Source: Enterococcus pallens ATCC BAA-351
GTDB taxonomy: Bacteria > Bacillota > Bacilli > Lactobacillales > Enterococcaceae
DNA: 64,000 nt
Reading direction: 5' to 3'
Assembly (NCBI RefSeq): GCF_000407485.1
Contig: NZ_ASWD01000006.1
Span: forward strand, 124,001 to 188,000
The position numbers and the translations under genes were made by a program. This document shows, one piece after another, positions 53,096 through 61,352 of this stretch. Numbering within the stretch: the stretch's first letter is position 1; each line of letters begins with the position of its first letter. Below the pieces are notes generated by a model, which worked only from the letters and a program-made list of their open reading frames with translations, ran no database searches and was not told where the DNA came from.

Positions 53096-53824
53096 CTACG
53101 CTATATAAACAGGAACACCCACAAGCTTTTGAGTATCCTCTTTGAACTTTTTTTCGATGCTGTTTGATTCGGAAAGATGTAGAAGCCAGACTTCCTGCAA
53201 CCGTTCCGATTTGTTTGTTTGAATAAAAGCTAATGTCTCACTGAAATCGAAGTGACTTTCCAGCAGCCGCGTTTTACGCTTCAGGTCAAAGCCAGATATC
53301 ATCTTCTCGTTGATCACATCTTTGGAGTAATTGGCCTCAATCATCATATGAGTGACTCTTGGAAATTTATATTTCACATAGTAAGAGTCAGTGATAAACA
53401 CAAGCCGCTCACCTGCTGTGTTATCAATCACAAATCCAGATGGCTCTTCAGCATCATGTTCTGTTTTGAACGGCGTCACGTACCAGCTGCCGATCTTGAT
53501 CGTCTCTTTGTACTTCAAGAAGTTGAAGCGATAGTAATCATTGGCTTCTAAATGCAATACTGGATCGGCAGACATCCCTTTGAAAGTTCCCTGCGTGCTG
53601 TAAAAATCTACCGATGTCATATCAATCAGTTGCGGCACGTATTTACAGTGATCTCGGTGTTCGTGACTGATGAGGCAGCCGACTACTCGGGAAAAATCAA
53701 ACCGCATTGCTTGTTGGACTTTCTTGAACTGAATACCGGCTTCAATCATCAGCTGAGAATGGCCGTCGTCGATTAGATAACCATTCCCGTTGCTGCCAGA
53801 ACCAAAAGATTTAATTTTAAGCAT
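53096..53824 (-). CDS. Metallo-beta-lactamase-fold protein
   Basis: 242 residues from ATG 53824, which overlaps the end of recT by 8 nt. HEHRDHCKYV is the HxHxDH zinc motif; KTEHDAEEPSGFVI and VFITDSYY follow the YycJ/WalJ-like MBL pattern. In many Firmicute phages an MBL protein follows RecT and no separate exonuclease is encoded; a 5'-3' exonuclease partner role is plausible but not shown. Confidence 0.85.
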   Translation of the reverse strand: MLKIKSFGSGSNGNGYLIDDGHSQLMIEAGIQFKKVQQAMRFDFSRVVGCLISHEHRDHCKYVPQLIDMTSVDFYSTQGTFKGMSADPVLHLEANDYYRFNFLKYKETIKIGSWYVTPFKTEHDAEEPSGFVIDNTAGERLVFITDSYYVKYKFPRVTHMMIEANYSKDVINEKMISGFDLKRKTRLLESHFDFSETLAFIQTNKSERLQEVWLLHLSESNSIEKKFKEDTQKLVGVPVYIA

Positions 53825-54686
53825 AAGGATCAACATCTTCCGGCTGTTCGTCAGGGATCAGATCTTGTTGCTCAGGATCAATCGGTGGCTCAATTACCTC
53901 AGCAGGCTTTGGATCAAAAACTTCGCTATTAGCGTTTTGGTCAATTTCGTCGATGATCTCAGCCTCTTTCCGCTCACCGTCGTCCTGATACTCGTTAGCT
54001 GTTGTGTTGTTAATTGCTTCAATAAGCAGGTCGCTGTCATCGCTGGTGTTGACGAATGCTTTCGCCGCTCGATTAATTACCGTACGTTTGGCCATTTCCT
54101 GAGGAAAATCATTTTGTACATTTTTTGTTTTTGCTTTGCTCCAAGATTTATCAATCTCTTTTTTTGTCATAGTCGTAAGTACTCGTTCACCATCTGTTTT
54201 CTCAATGATGCAATAGGCTCCGATAATTTTATTATCTCGATTAGTAAAAGCTGTCTTATGTTCCTTTAGTGTTTCTCTACCGTTAACAATTTCGATATCG
54301 AAGGTATCTCCTTCATAGATCACATTTGCCCAAATATCTTTTACATTGGAAAGTCGTTTGAGAACTGCTTGTGTTCCAAAGTAAGAACGATTCAACTGCA
54401 ACTTATTACCATAAACGATGAAATAGCATTGTTTTTTTGCAGGACTCAGACCTTGAACAACCATATCGAGTAAAGTATTTGCGATTGATTCCTTTGTACA
54501 AACATCAAGAGCTGGTTTTTTATTTCTATCTTGGACTTCCTGCAGTTCAAAGAAAGCACTTTTTAAAGCATTAGCTGATGCATAGCCTGGTGGTAAATGC
54601 AGCCCTTCATTTTTCAGCGCAGACAATTTGCCATTAACTTGATCAGTAATATCTTTTTGTAACAAAGCTGGTGTTTGATTTGTCAT
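53817..54686 (-). CDS. recT: RecT single-strand annealing protein
   Basis: 289 residues. The RecT core is clear (SIANTLLDMVVQGLSPAKKQCYFIVYG, LNRSYFGTQAVLKR, KRTVINRAAKAF). The C-terminal ~60 residues are acidic and Pro-rich, ending EQPEDVDPYA. It anneals complementary strands during phage replication and recombination. Confidence 0.95.
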   Translation of the reverse strand: MTNQTPALLQKDITDQVNGKLSALKNEGLHLPPGYASANALKSAFFELQEVQDRNKKPALDVCTKESIANTLLDMVVQGLSPAKKQCYFIVYGNKLQLNRSYFGTQAVLKRLSNVKDIWANVIYEGDTFDIEIVNGRETLKEHKTAFTNRDNKIIGAYCIIEKTDGERVLTTMTKKEIDKSWSKAKTKNVQNDFPQEMAKRTVINRAAKAFVNTSDDSDLLIEAINNTTANEYQDDGERKEAEIIDEIDQNANSEVFDPKPAEVIEPPIDPEQQDLIPDEQPEDVDPYA

Positions 54687-54883
54687 TAAACTTCATCCTT
54701 CCAAAGTAGTCTGTATGGTTCTTTCTGGGCACCAACCATATAGATTGGATGCTTATCAGTCCAATCGGTATGCCCTAGTTCAGACAGCCTCGATTCAACG
54801 TCTTCGTAAATTGTTTCTAATGATTCAAAAAGCCCAATAAATACCTTTTCGTGTTTTACCACGACATAAACAAATGCTTTCAT
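54686..54883 (-). CDS. Small early hypothetical protein
   Basis: 65 residues (MKAFVYVVVKHEKVFIGLFES...), alpha/beta. Start and stop each overlap neighbours by 1 nt (TAATG). Confidence 0.6.
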   Translation of the reverse strand: MKAFVYVVVKHEKVFIGLFESLETIYEDVESRLSELGHTDWTDKHPIYMVGAQKEPYRLLWKDEV

Positions 54884-55191
54884 TATTCGATCCCTCCAAA
54901 ATCTCGTTCCAATTCATCCATGATTTCCAACTTACGGCGATCTAGTTCTACTTTTGTGAGTGCGATGATATTTCTTGTTAAATCGGTGTATTTTGTTATT
55001 CCGTTCAGCGCAAACGAAGTAGTACATATCCCTGAACCAAATTTAAAACCAAAGAAATAACATGGGTTGTCAGTATCGATATTCTCAAGAGCATATTCAA
55101 ATTCCTTTTCGGCTTTCTGAATGTCAGTTAATTCAGCGCATAGTCTTTCTAATCGAGTTGATTTTTTTTGTAAGTTTTTAAGCATTTCCAT
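54883..55191 (-). CDS. Early hypothetical protein
   Basis: 102 residues, helical ends around a small Cys/Phe-rich centre (NPCYFFGFKFGSGICTTSF). Between the SbcC-like ATPase and RecT; possibly part of the recombination unit. Confidence 0.55.
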   Translation of the reverse strand: MEMLKNLQKKSTRLERLCAELTDIQKAEKEFEYALENIDTDNPCYFFGFKFGSGICTTSFALNGITKYTDLTRNIIALTKVELDRRKLEIMDELERDFGGIE

Positions 55192-55193
55192 GT

Positions 55194-57140
55194 CTACACC
55201 TCTACTTTTAATTTTTCATCTGCTGTTACTTGTAGTTCGATCATCTGTGATTGAATCGGAATCAGCGTATTGACTGACTCAGCATTATCAATAAATAGTG
55301 GCATGGTGATACCAAGCTCACTGGAAAGCGTGTTAACGATATCCAGTGAGCAGTTGATGCGTGCCCCGTTGTTCAAGCCGCCGCTATACTCGATCCCGTT
55401 ATATGTCGCCTCACACATTTCCTTGATGCCCTCGTTTTTTTGAATGTCGAACAATTTCCATTTGACGATCTCAAACTTGGCATTAATTGACTCCTCGATT
55501 CGTTCAACTTTCTTGCGAGTGAACTCTTCTAAAAGCCAGAGGTCCTTCTCAATTTGCTGGTTCTGTTCTTTGAACGACTTATCCATGTATTTCAGCTCAG
55601 ACAAGCGCTTGTCATACGATTCGGCCGTTTCAAACTTCTGCATGTCTTTTTGCAAGCCGGCTAAAATTGATTTGTCGGATTCGATGTCAGCTTCCAGTTT
55701 TTCCGCTTCCGAGTTGGAATCTTTCTGCTGGGCCTTCTCCATTTCAACTTCCAACTGCGTATTCTCTGCGATGATGTCTTTATAAACCTGAGACTCCTCA
55801 AATTTGCCTTGCTTGTTCTTTTCGTAGATCAGATCGTTATTGATTTTATCGAGCTGAGATTCTGCTGCCTTAAACGCTGTTCGCTTTTCGCTGAGATTCG
55901 TCTGAAGCTCTTTGATCTCGACCTCAAGCTTATCTGCGTCCTCCCTAGTCGCTTTTCCTACAGCTACATTTTTTTCTAACTTTTCGGATCGCTGCTGTTT
56001 AAATTCTGACTTGATTTTCTCAACGTCCTCGACTGGTAAGTTTTGACCACACGTCGGGCAAACAGTCTGGTCATCGTCGAACGTTTCAGCCTTGATACTC
56101 TTGTATTTTTCAAGGTGCTTATTGAGGAACTCCTTTTTCTCCTTTAATGCTTCCTGCTGCCGGAACTCTTCACTTTCTAGCTTAGAAATTTCAGTGCGCA
56201 ACAAGCTAACAGTTTCATGCTGCTTGTTGAAGTCTTCCTGCAATGAAGACGTTGCAGCAAAGACGGTCGTTTGAAACTTTGTTTTTTCATCAATAAGTTT
56301 TGCTCGTAGATCCGCTTGCTTCTGTGTTAAATCGTTCAGCTCCTTATTGACATTGCCGGCCTTAGTGTCAACTAACCACGATTCTTTCTCTTTGATTAGG
56401 AGGGTCATTTCATCGATGTTTTTTTCTAAGCTCTCTTTGCTATCTGGTAGAACTAGTTGAGCCTTCAAATCAGTGACTTCTTGAATCCTTGCAGGCATCC
56501 CTTCGATGCTTTTTTTGACTTCTTTTTTTTGTCCAGCAAGGATTTTCTTCATTTCGTCAATGGTGTGATTTTTTAAGACTAGCGGTAATTCTTTCAGTGT
56601 TGGATCACTGGCGATGATTTCCTCGTCAGTCAAACCGGTCATTCCGATTAATACTTCACGACGATCTTTCCAGTTAAGAGACATAAAGAAAGAAGAATTG
56701 GAGAGCATTTGCAAGGTAGCTTCTCCACCCAAACCATCGATATGATCTTTCCACTCTTTTTCTTTAACTGGAACCGTGTCAATGAAATACTTGGTTGTAT
56801 CACTACCTCTCTTTTTTTCTAGGTCGCCTTTCTTTGTTGTCCAGCGTTCTTGTTGCACCCTTTTAAATACGAGTGGTTCACCATTGATTGACAGTTCAGC
56901 CTCAACGGTCGGCTCTAACCCCAGCAGCTCGTTGTTGTTTTTATCCAGCGGCTTGGGATTGATTTTTGCTCCGGCGGAATCCTTGCCAAACAGGAGCCAT
57001 TGCAGCCCGTCGGCTAACGTCGTTTTCCCAGCTCCATTGCGTCCTGAGACAACAGCACCTGAGCCATTTAGGTCTAACTCGAAGCTTTCGATTCCTTTGA
57101 AATTCTTATAGACGATTTTGTTAATCAGAATTTTAGTCAT
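55194..57140 (-). CDS. SbcC/Rad50-like ATPase with zinc hook
   Basis: 648 residues from ATG 57140 (GGAGG 8 nt upstream). Walker A GRNGAGKTT near residue 36; long coiled coils flank a zinc hook CPTCGQ near the middle; the signature-like YSGGLNNGARIN and Walker B MPLFIDNAESV lie at the end. It is shorter than chromosomal SbcC and has Asn where a catalytic Glu is common. No SbcD-like nuclease is encoded beside it. It likely works with RecT in end processing. Confidence 0.88.
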   Translation of the reverse strand: MTKILINKIVYKNFKGIESFELDLNGSGAVVSGRNGAGKTTLADGLQWLLFGKDSAGAKINPKPLDKNNNELLGLEPTVEAELSINGEPLVFKRVQQERWTTKKGDLEKKRGSDTTKYFIDTVPVKEKEWKDHIDGLGGEATLQMLSNSSFFMSLNWKDRREVLIGMTGLTDEEIIASDPTLKELPLVLKNHTIDEMKKILAGQKKEVKKSIEGMPARIQEVTDLKAQLVLPDSKESLEKNIDEMTLLIKEKESWLVDTKAGNVNKELNDLTQKQADLRAKLIDEKTKFQTTVFAATSSLQEDFNKQHETVSLLRTEISKLESEEFRQQEALKEKKEFLNKHLEKYKSIKAETFDDDQTVCPTCGQNLPVEDVEKIKSEFKQQRSEKLEKNVAVGKATREDADKLEVEIKELQTNLSEKRTAFKAAESQLDKINNDLIYEKNKQGKFEESQVYKDIIAENTQLEVEMEKAQQKDSNSEAEKLEADIESDKSILAGLQKDMQKFETAESYDKRLSELKYMDKSFKEQNQQIEKDLWLLEEFTRKKVERIEESINAKFEIVKWKLFDIQKNEGIKEMCEATYNGIEYSGGLNNGARINCSLDIVNTLSSELGITMPLFIDNAESVNTLIPIQSQMIELQVTADEKLKVEV

Positions 57141-57450
57141 CAGTCGTACCTCCAAATATTGATTTTAGAAACACTTCAAGCTCATCATCATCTTCAATTG
57201 GAGGCCGTCTTTTTGTTTTGAAAACATTTTTAGCAGCTTTGCAAACTGGACAAGAACAACTACTAGATTCCATCATCTCTTCTAAAGCATCATTTATGGA
57301 GAAAATTCCGAGAATTAGCGTCGCGCCTCTTCCGGCTAAAACTGTCTGTTCAATCACTCCTGGTTTTACAGCTGCTAGTGCTAACGACACGCCTTCTTGG
57401 GTGCATAAATCTCTTAATTCCTCAATTTTGTTTGAAATATTTTCATCCAT
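57133..57450 (-). CDS. Early hypothetical protein with Cys motif
   Basis: 105 residues. SSCSCPVCKAAKNVFKTKRR suggests a metal site; acidic C-terminus (PIEDDDELEVFL). Overlaps the SbcC-like gene by 8 nt. Confidence 0.6.
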   Translation of the reverse strand: MDENISNKIEELRDLCTQEGVSLALAAVKPGVIEQTVLAGRGATLILGIFSINDALEEMMESSSCSCPVCKAAKNVFKTKRRPPIEDDDELEVFLKSIFGGTTDD

Positions 57451-57453
57451 GTT

Positions 57454-57552
57454 CTATACTCCTTTTAGACAAATCATTTTTTTCTTGCTTGCTTCGGTTG
57501 CCGCCGATGCAGGCTTTTTTAACAAACATTCATGTAGCTCCAGTTTTATCAC
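57454..57552 (-). CDS. 32-residue peptide
   Basis: GTG 57552 overlaps the upstream stop as GTGA. MIKLELHECLLKKPASAATE, basic end. Short, but coupling at its start supports it. Confidence 0.4.
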   Translation of the reverse strand: MIKLELHECLLKKPASAATEASKKKMICLKGV

Positions 57553-57689
57553 CTCCCAAAAATCATCAACGCAATCATACTTATGATTAGAACACCGTTT
57601 AACATTAGACTCATGTAACACACTGCCTGGACTCGTCTAATGCGGAAGCGAGGACTATTCGCTAATGCGGCAAGACACATTTTATTCAC
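57549..57689 (-). CDS. 46-residue membrane peptide
   Basis: GTG 57689 overlaps the previous stop (GTGA) with GGGAG 7 nt upstream. Basic N-terminus (RFRIRRVQ) and one C-terminal span (GVLIISMIALMIF). Confidence 0.45.
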   Translation of the reverse strand: MNKMCLAALANSPRFRIRRVQAVCYMSLMLNGVLIISMIALMIFGR

Positions 57690-57856
57690 TTAATCACTCC
57701 CTTTATTACTAGATACACTCCAATAGAAACAATGATAACTAGGAGAAAAGACACCATAATCAATATTCTCCGCAAATGATCTTTGTAATGAGCATTTATA
57801 CCGATTGAGACTAAAGCTGCGATCCATACCATGAAGGCAAAGACATACTCAGGCAT
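57686..57856 (-). CDS. 56-residue membrane protein
   Basis: Two spans (VFAFMVWIAALVSIGI and ILIMVSFLLVIIVSIGVYLVI) separated by a short basic loop, a holin-like topology. Coupled on both sides (TAATG start, GTGA end). Confidence 0.5.
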   Translation of the reverse strand: MPEYVFAFMVWIAALVSIGINAHYKDHLRRILIMVSFLLVIIVSIGVYLVIKGVIK

Positions 57857-57984
57857 TAGTTTTTCACCATAATCTTTTTAGCTCCTTGATTAATGCATCG
57901 TATTAAAGTTTTACCGTGTGTAATTGGTTCGTTATTCTCATAAATAGCGATACCTCCAGTGATCAGTTGTACAATTATTTTCAT
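57856..57984 (-). CDS. 42-residue early protein
   Basis: MKIIVQLITGGIAIYENNEP..., AAAGGAG 8 nt before ATG. First of a chain of four tiny coupled genes. Soluble, basic. Confidence 0.5.
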   Translation of the reverse strand: MKIIVQLITGGIAIYENNEPITHGKTLIRCINQGAKKIMVKN

Positions 57985-58018
57985 AGCTGGACTCCTTTCT
58001 CTGTTATAATCTCTTTAT

Positions 58019-58037
58019 CAGCGGCTGGTTCGCTGAA
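58019..58037 (+). promoter_or_regulatory. Leader hairpin before the 58062 gene
   Basis: TCAGCG-N7-CGCTGA in the 5' leader, between a TATAAT (about 58005) and the AAGGTGG ribosome site. Confidence 0.4.
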
Positions 58038-58061
58038 ATGACTTAAGGTGGTGAAAATATA

Positions 58062-58301
58062 TTGACTAAAATTTATGCCAATTTGATTGGTACTTGGTGT
58101 TGCTTGAATGATGATGAAAATTGTTATATTGGAGAAAATAGGGTCTCACCTAGTCAATGGTGGGAAGAGTCAGCAATAATCCATAGTCCTCAAAATAGAG
58201 AAACGTATGATTCCTTTTACCAACTCGACTATGTTCACATTCATTACAAATCAGTAGACTATCGAATAAATCCAATTTTTATTCAAGTAGTTATTAAGTA
58301 A
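58062..58301 (+). CDS. Rightward accessory protein in the early region
   Basis: 79 residues from TTG 58062 (MTKIYANLIGTWCCLNDDENC...), beta-rich with a Trp/Cys-rich start. Own promoter and leader hairpin; 3' end overlaps the opposing gene by 8 nt. Probably expressed in the lysogen. Confidence 0.6.
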   Translation: MTKIYANLIGTWCCLNDDENCYIGENRVSPSQWWEESAIIHSPQNRETYDSFYQLDYVHIHYKSVDYRINPIFIQVVIK

Positions 58302-58476
58302 AATCACGCCGACAATTATCTTCTATTTTCTTAATATCATCATTTGTAAGTTGCACCTTATGCTGTTGACGAGAATAGAAAATATTTGCTTTTTGAATGA
58401 GCATCTCGAACTGCATACTTGTTAAGCCTTCTAACAATTCTGTAAACTGTTCTATTTTTCTTTCAGGTATTTTCAT
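58294..58476 (-). CDS. Small early protein
   Basis: 60 residues, helical (MKIPERKIEQFTELLEGLTS...), typical of small immunity-region proteins. ATGA overlap with the upstream stop. Confidence 0.55.
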   Translation of the reverse strand: MKIPERKIEQFTELLEGLTSMQFEMLIQKANIFYSRQQHKVQLTNDDIKKIEDNCRRDFT

Positions 58477-58625
58477 TGCATCCCAACCTCTCTTGATTTA
58501 CTAGACTCAATATTCTTAGAATCTAATAACATTTGAAGAACAAATGCACTTTCTTCTATCGGAAGGGTAATTTTAGAAATATCCTCAATGCGGTTTCCTT
58601 TTGCATCGTAATTTACTACTTCCAT
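58473..58625 (-). CDS. Small early protein
   Basis: 50 residues, MEVVNYDAKGNRIEDISKI..., acidic. Coupled on both sides to the Cro-like and 58294 genes by TAATG and ATGA overlaps. Confidence 0.5.
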   Translation of the reverse strand: MEVVNYDAKGNRIEDISKITLPIEESAFVLQMLLDSKNIESSKSREVGMQ

Positions 58626-58885
58626 TACTTCCCCTCCACTACTTCGTTATTTTTCAAACTATCGCTAAAAGCGATAGAGTCGCCAAAAAAAATTTCATCT
58701 AGCGGGTATTTGTAAATCGCAGCAAAATCAAACATAAACCTTGCAGGCATATCCGAAGAATCTTTTTCCCATCTCATCACTGTTTCTTTAGTAACTCCTA
58801 ATTCTTGAGCGACCTCGGTTTGAGTCATTCGCATACGATTTCTCAGAGCTCTAAGAGTCATCAAATGTAATTGTTGTTCAGGCAT
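58625..58885 (-). CDS. Cro-like HTH repressor
   Basis: 86 residues; HTH over ~12-60 (ALRNRMRMTQTEVAQELGVTKETVMRW). AAAGGAGG 8 nt before ATG. First gene of the leftward early operon, divergent from the CI-like gene over shared operators; one further operator copy lies inside its own 3' end (58661-58675). It would repress the repressor promoter and tune the early operon. Confidence 0.85.
   Translation of the reverse strand: MPEQQLHLMTLRALRNRMRMTQTEVAQELGVTKETVMRWEKDSSDMPARFMFDFAAIYKYPLDEIFFGDSIAFSDSLKNNEVVEGK
58661..58675. promoter_or_regulatory. Operator copy inside the cro-like gene
   Basis: Perfect palindrome ATCGCT-AAA-AGCGAT, same as the intergenic operators, about 265 bp away; suits DNA looping. 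Confidence 0.65.
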
Positions 58886-58918
58886 ATTGTGGTGACCTCC
58901 TTTCGATTTGATAATCTA

Positions 58919-58947
58919 ATCTTATATCGCTATTAGCGATAAGTCAA
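58919..58947 (-). promoter_or_regulatory. Early leftward promoter
   Basis: Minus strand TTGACT, 17 bp, TAAGAT, with operator O1 exactly filling the spacer. Confidence 0.75.
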
Positions 58948-59002
58948 CACTAAAAGCGATAAAGAACGCACCTCAAGACGTTTTTTTATCGCTTTAAGCT
59001 AT
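58926..59002. promoter_or_regulatory. Immunity operators O1-O3
   Basis: Consensus ATCGCT-N3-AGCGAT: O1 58926-58940 (perfect), O2 58946-58960 (left half degenerate), O3 58988-59002 (one mismatch). O1 and O2 are 20 bp apart. O3 overlaps the weak -35 (TATGCA) of the repressor promoter, whose TATACT lies at about 59023. Confidence 0.75.
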
Positions 59003-59065
59003 GCAAAAGTAACCTTAGATGATATACTCGTTTTATGAAATTTAAATAAGAAGGAGTTTTTGAAG

Positions 59066-59749
59066 ATGGTTGATGATTTGAAGGACATTTTCGGGGAAAA
59101 TTTGCGAAGGTTGCGAACATTAAAAAACATTAGCACTACTGAATTGGCTCATGAGATTCAGGTATCGCAATCAACAATTTCTGACTGGGAGAATGCTAAA
59201 AAAATGCCCCGTAGTGGATCTATTCAAAAAATTGCTGATTTCTTCGGAGTACAAAAGACTGATCTATTGATTGATAAGACTGCTCAAACTAAACTTAATG
59301 TTTATAACATGGTCGAAGAAGACAATGCTCCTTATCATGCCCTCAATAAAAAGTTAAAGCTCGTAAAAATTCCAATTTTGGGAGCTATAAGTTGTGGGGA
59401 GCCTATCTTAGCGGAACAGAATTTCGATGGCTATAGAGAGGAAATAGCAGAAACACTTCCTTCACCTGCTGATAATCTTTTTTATCTCAGGGCTAAGGGG
59501 GATTCTATGTCTCCGCGTATTCCAGAAGGCAGCTATGTGATGATTCAAAAGCAGCCGAATGTAGAAGATGGTGAGGTTGCAGCAGTCATAGTAAATGGTG
59601 ACGAGGAAGCTACCTTAAAAAGAGTGAAAAGGCAGAATGGTATCGTGATGTTAATTGCTGACAATACAAAATATTCACCTATCTTAATTACTCCTGATGT
59701 GCCAGCGAGGATCATAGGAAAAGCAGTGAAAGTGAGTTATGATTTATAG
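59066..59749 (+). CDS. CI-like repressor with S24 autoprotease domain
   Basis: 227 residues from ATG 59066 (AAGGAG 9 nt upstream). N-terminal XRE helix-turn-helix (STTELAHEIQVSQSTISDWE). C-terminal LexA/CI-type peptidase: cleavage region near ISCGEP, Ser in KGDSMSPRIP, Lys in EEATLKRVKR. RecA-stimulated self-cleavage should induce the prophage. It binds O1-O3 and represses the early promoter. Confidence 0.92.
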   Translation: MVDDLKDIFGENLRRLRTLKNISTTELAHEIQVSQSTISDWENAKKMPRSGSIQKIADFFGVQKTDLLIDKTAQTKLNVYNMVEEDNAPYHALNKKLKLVKIPILGAISCGEPILAEQNFDGYREEIAETLPSPADNLFYLRAKGDSMSPRIPEGSYVMIQKQPNVEDGEVAAVIVNGDEEATLKRVKRQNGIVMLIADNTKYSPILITPDVPARIIGKAVKVSYDL

Positions 59750-59810
59750 AACAAAAAACGCATCCGTCCCGGTCGCCAAACTAAGAAGGATGCATCGAAA
59801 TTTTGAAACC

Positions 59811-59846
59811 TAGGGTATAGGCTTCTTTTCTGTACCCTATTTTAAC
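59811..59846 (+). terminator. Terminator between repressor and integrase
   Basis: AGGGTA...TACCCT then ATTTTAA. A further GCATCC/GGATGC pair lies just upstream (59762-59794). Confidence 0.6.
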
Positions 59847-59868
59847 ATAAAAAATAGGAGGAATTGCC

Positions 59869-61320
59869 ATGAAAGCAGCAATTTATGTTAGAGTATCCAC
59901 GATGGAACAGGCAGAGGAAGGTTATTCAATCGATGAACAGATCGACAAACTGAAAAAGTATTGTGAGATTAAAGAATGGACAATCGCAAAAGTATACAAA
60001 GATGGAGGGTTTAGTGGATCAAATATCGAACGTCCTGCTTTATTGAACATGATAGACGATGCTAAACAAAGAAAATTTGATACTGTGATAGTTTACCGAC
60101 TTGATCGATTGTCTCGTTCTCAAAAAGATACTTTATATCTAATTGAAGATGTCTTCAGTAAATATGGCGTAACTTTCGTTAGTTTAAGTGAAAACTTTGA
60201 TACTAATACAGCTTTTGGTAAGGCAATAGTTGGAATATTAGCTGTCTTTGCACAATTGGAACGGGAACAGATTCGAGAAAGGTTGATGATGGGAAAAGTA
60301 GGACGAGCGAAATCAGGGAAAGCGATGGCTTGGTCCAATTTTCCATACGGTTATACACTTCCAAAAGGAGGGAAACGGGAAAAATACGAAATTGTAGAAA
60401 TACAAGCTGAAATTGTTAGAAGAATTTATAGAGATTACTTAAACGGGAAAGGTATCACTCAAATAAAAGATGAATTGAACGCTGAGGGACACATTGGAAA
60501 AGAGAAACCTTGGACTATCCATGTTGTCCGACGAATCTTAGACTACCCAGTTTACGCGGGATACAATAGATACCGAGGAGAAGTTTATGAAGGGCAGCAC
60601 GAGGCAATTATTTCTAAAGATATATTCGAACGAACACAGAAGGAAATGGAAAAGCGACAGAAAAAAGCTTATTCTCTTTTTAACAATCCACGTCCTTTTC
60701 AAGCAAAATATTTACTTTCTGGTTTACTTAAATGTGGTATATGTGGTATGCGTTTTGAACTGATTCAGTATAAACCGAGACCGGACGGAAGTAGAATACG
60801 ATACTATAAATGTTACTCTCAATCCTCGTCCAAACACTGCACCACCATGAAAAAAAATCCAGACGGATGTACTGCTCCGAAATACTATTTGCCTGAGATT
60901 GAAGAATACATTTTGAATGAAGTAGAGAAACTTCGGCTTAATCCCGATATCGCAACCTCTTTCGTTGACGATTCAAGTGATATCGATGTTAGCTCTTTAG
61001 AGAACAGAATAAATGAACTTAATTCACAACTTAAAAAATTGGTTTCTCTTTACGTTGATGAAGACTTTCCAAGGGACATAATTGAATCTAAAAAGGAGAA
61101 GATCATATCTGAGAAAAATGCGATTACTAAAAAGATTCGTGAAGAAAGCGATAAAAAGCCGGATAAAAACGTGAATGAAATAATTGATGAGTTAGGAAAA
61201 ATAAGGTTAAGTGTTTTCGATTTGGATTATGAGGAACAAAAAAAATTAGTAAGAAAACTAATCCAACGAATTACGTTATTCCCTGATCGAATAGATATTC
61301 ATTGGACTTTTACACTTTAG
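59869..61320 (+). CDS. Large serine integrase
   Basis: 483 residues. N-terminal resolvase-like catalytic domain with Ser10 in YVRVST and YRLDRLSRS; then the recombinase domain (FPYGYTLPKGGKR...); a zinc ribbon with CGICGMRF and later Cys; and a long C-terminal coiled coil. GGAGG precedes ATG. Its stop lies 9 nt from the attR arm, the usual int-attP arrangement. It integrates without needing long homology; excision normally needs a directionality factor, and none was recognised. Confidence 0.95.
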   Translation: MKAAIYVRVSTMEQAEEGYSIDEQIDKLKKYCEIKEWTIAKVYKDGGFSGSNIERPALLNMIDDAKQRKFDTVIVYRLDRLSRSQKDTLYLIEDVFSKYGVTFVSLSENFDTNTAFGKAIVGILAVFAQLEREQIRERLMMGKVGRAKSGKAMAWSNFPYGYTLPKGGKREKYEIVEIQAEIVRRIYRDYLNGKGITQIKDELNAEGHIGKEKPWTIHVVRRILDYPVYAGYNRYRGEVYEGQHEAIISKDIFERTQKEMEKRQKKAYSLFNNPRPFQAKYLLSGLLKCGICGMRFELIQYKPRPDGSRIRYYKCYSQSSSKHCTTMKKNPDGCTAPKYYLPEIEEYILNEVEKLRLNPDIATSFVDDSSDIDVSSLENRINELNSQLKKLVSLYVDEDFPRDIIESKKEKIISEKNAITKKIREESDKKPDKNVNEIIDELGKIRLSVFDLDYEEQKKLVRKLIQRITLFPDRIDIHWTFTL

Positions 61321-61328
61321 ATATTTTG

Positions 61329-61352
61329 ACAATATTAGGTAACAGGCATTGT
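61329..61352. other. attR: phage arm plus 2-bp core
   Basis: Arm ACAATATTAGGTAA (61329-61342), 8 nt, core GT (61351-61352). Mirror image of attL apart from the core-flanking bases. Confidence 0.85.

Larger units (their letters stand above)
9977..61352. mobile_element. Prophage, siphovirus type, about 51.4 kb
   Basis: The element is bounded by attL (9975-9998) and attR (61329-61352) inside one host gene. It holds complete lysogeny, replication, packaging, head, tail and lysis modules, with no obvious broken essential gene, so it may be inducible. Most genes run leftward; the repressor, integrase and scattered accessory genes run rightward. An E-type capsid, an SPP1-like portal, a BppU baseplate protein and a long tape measure (1537 residues) point to a long-tailed, non-contractile siphovirus. 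Confidence 0.95.
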
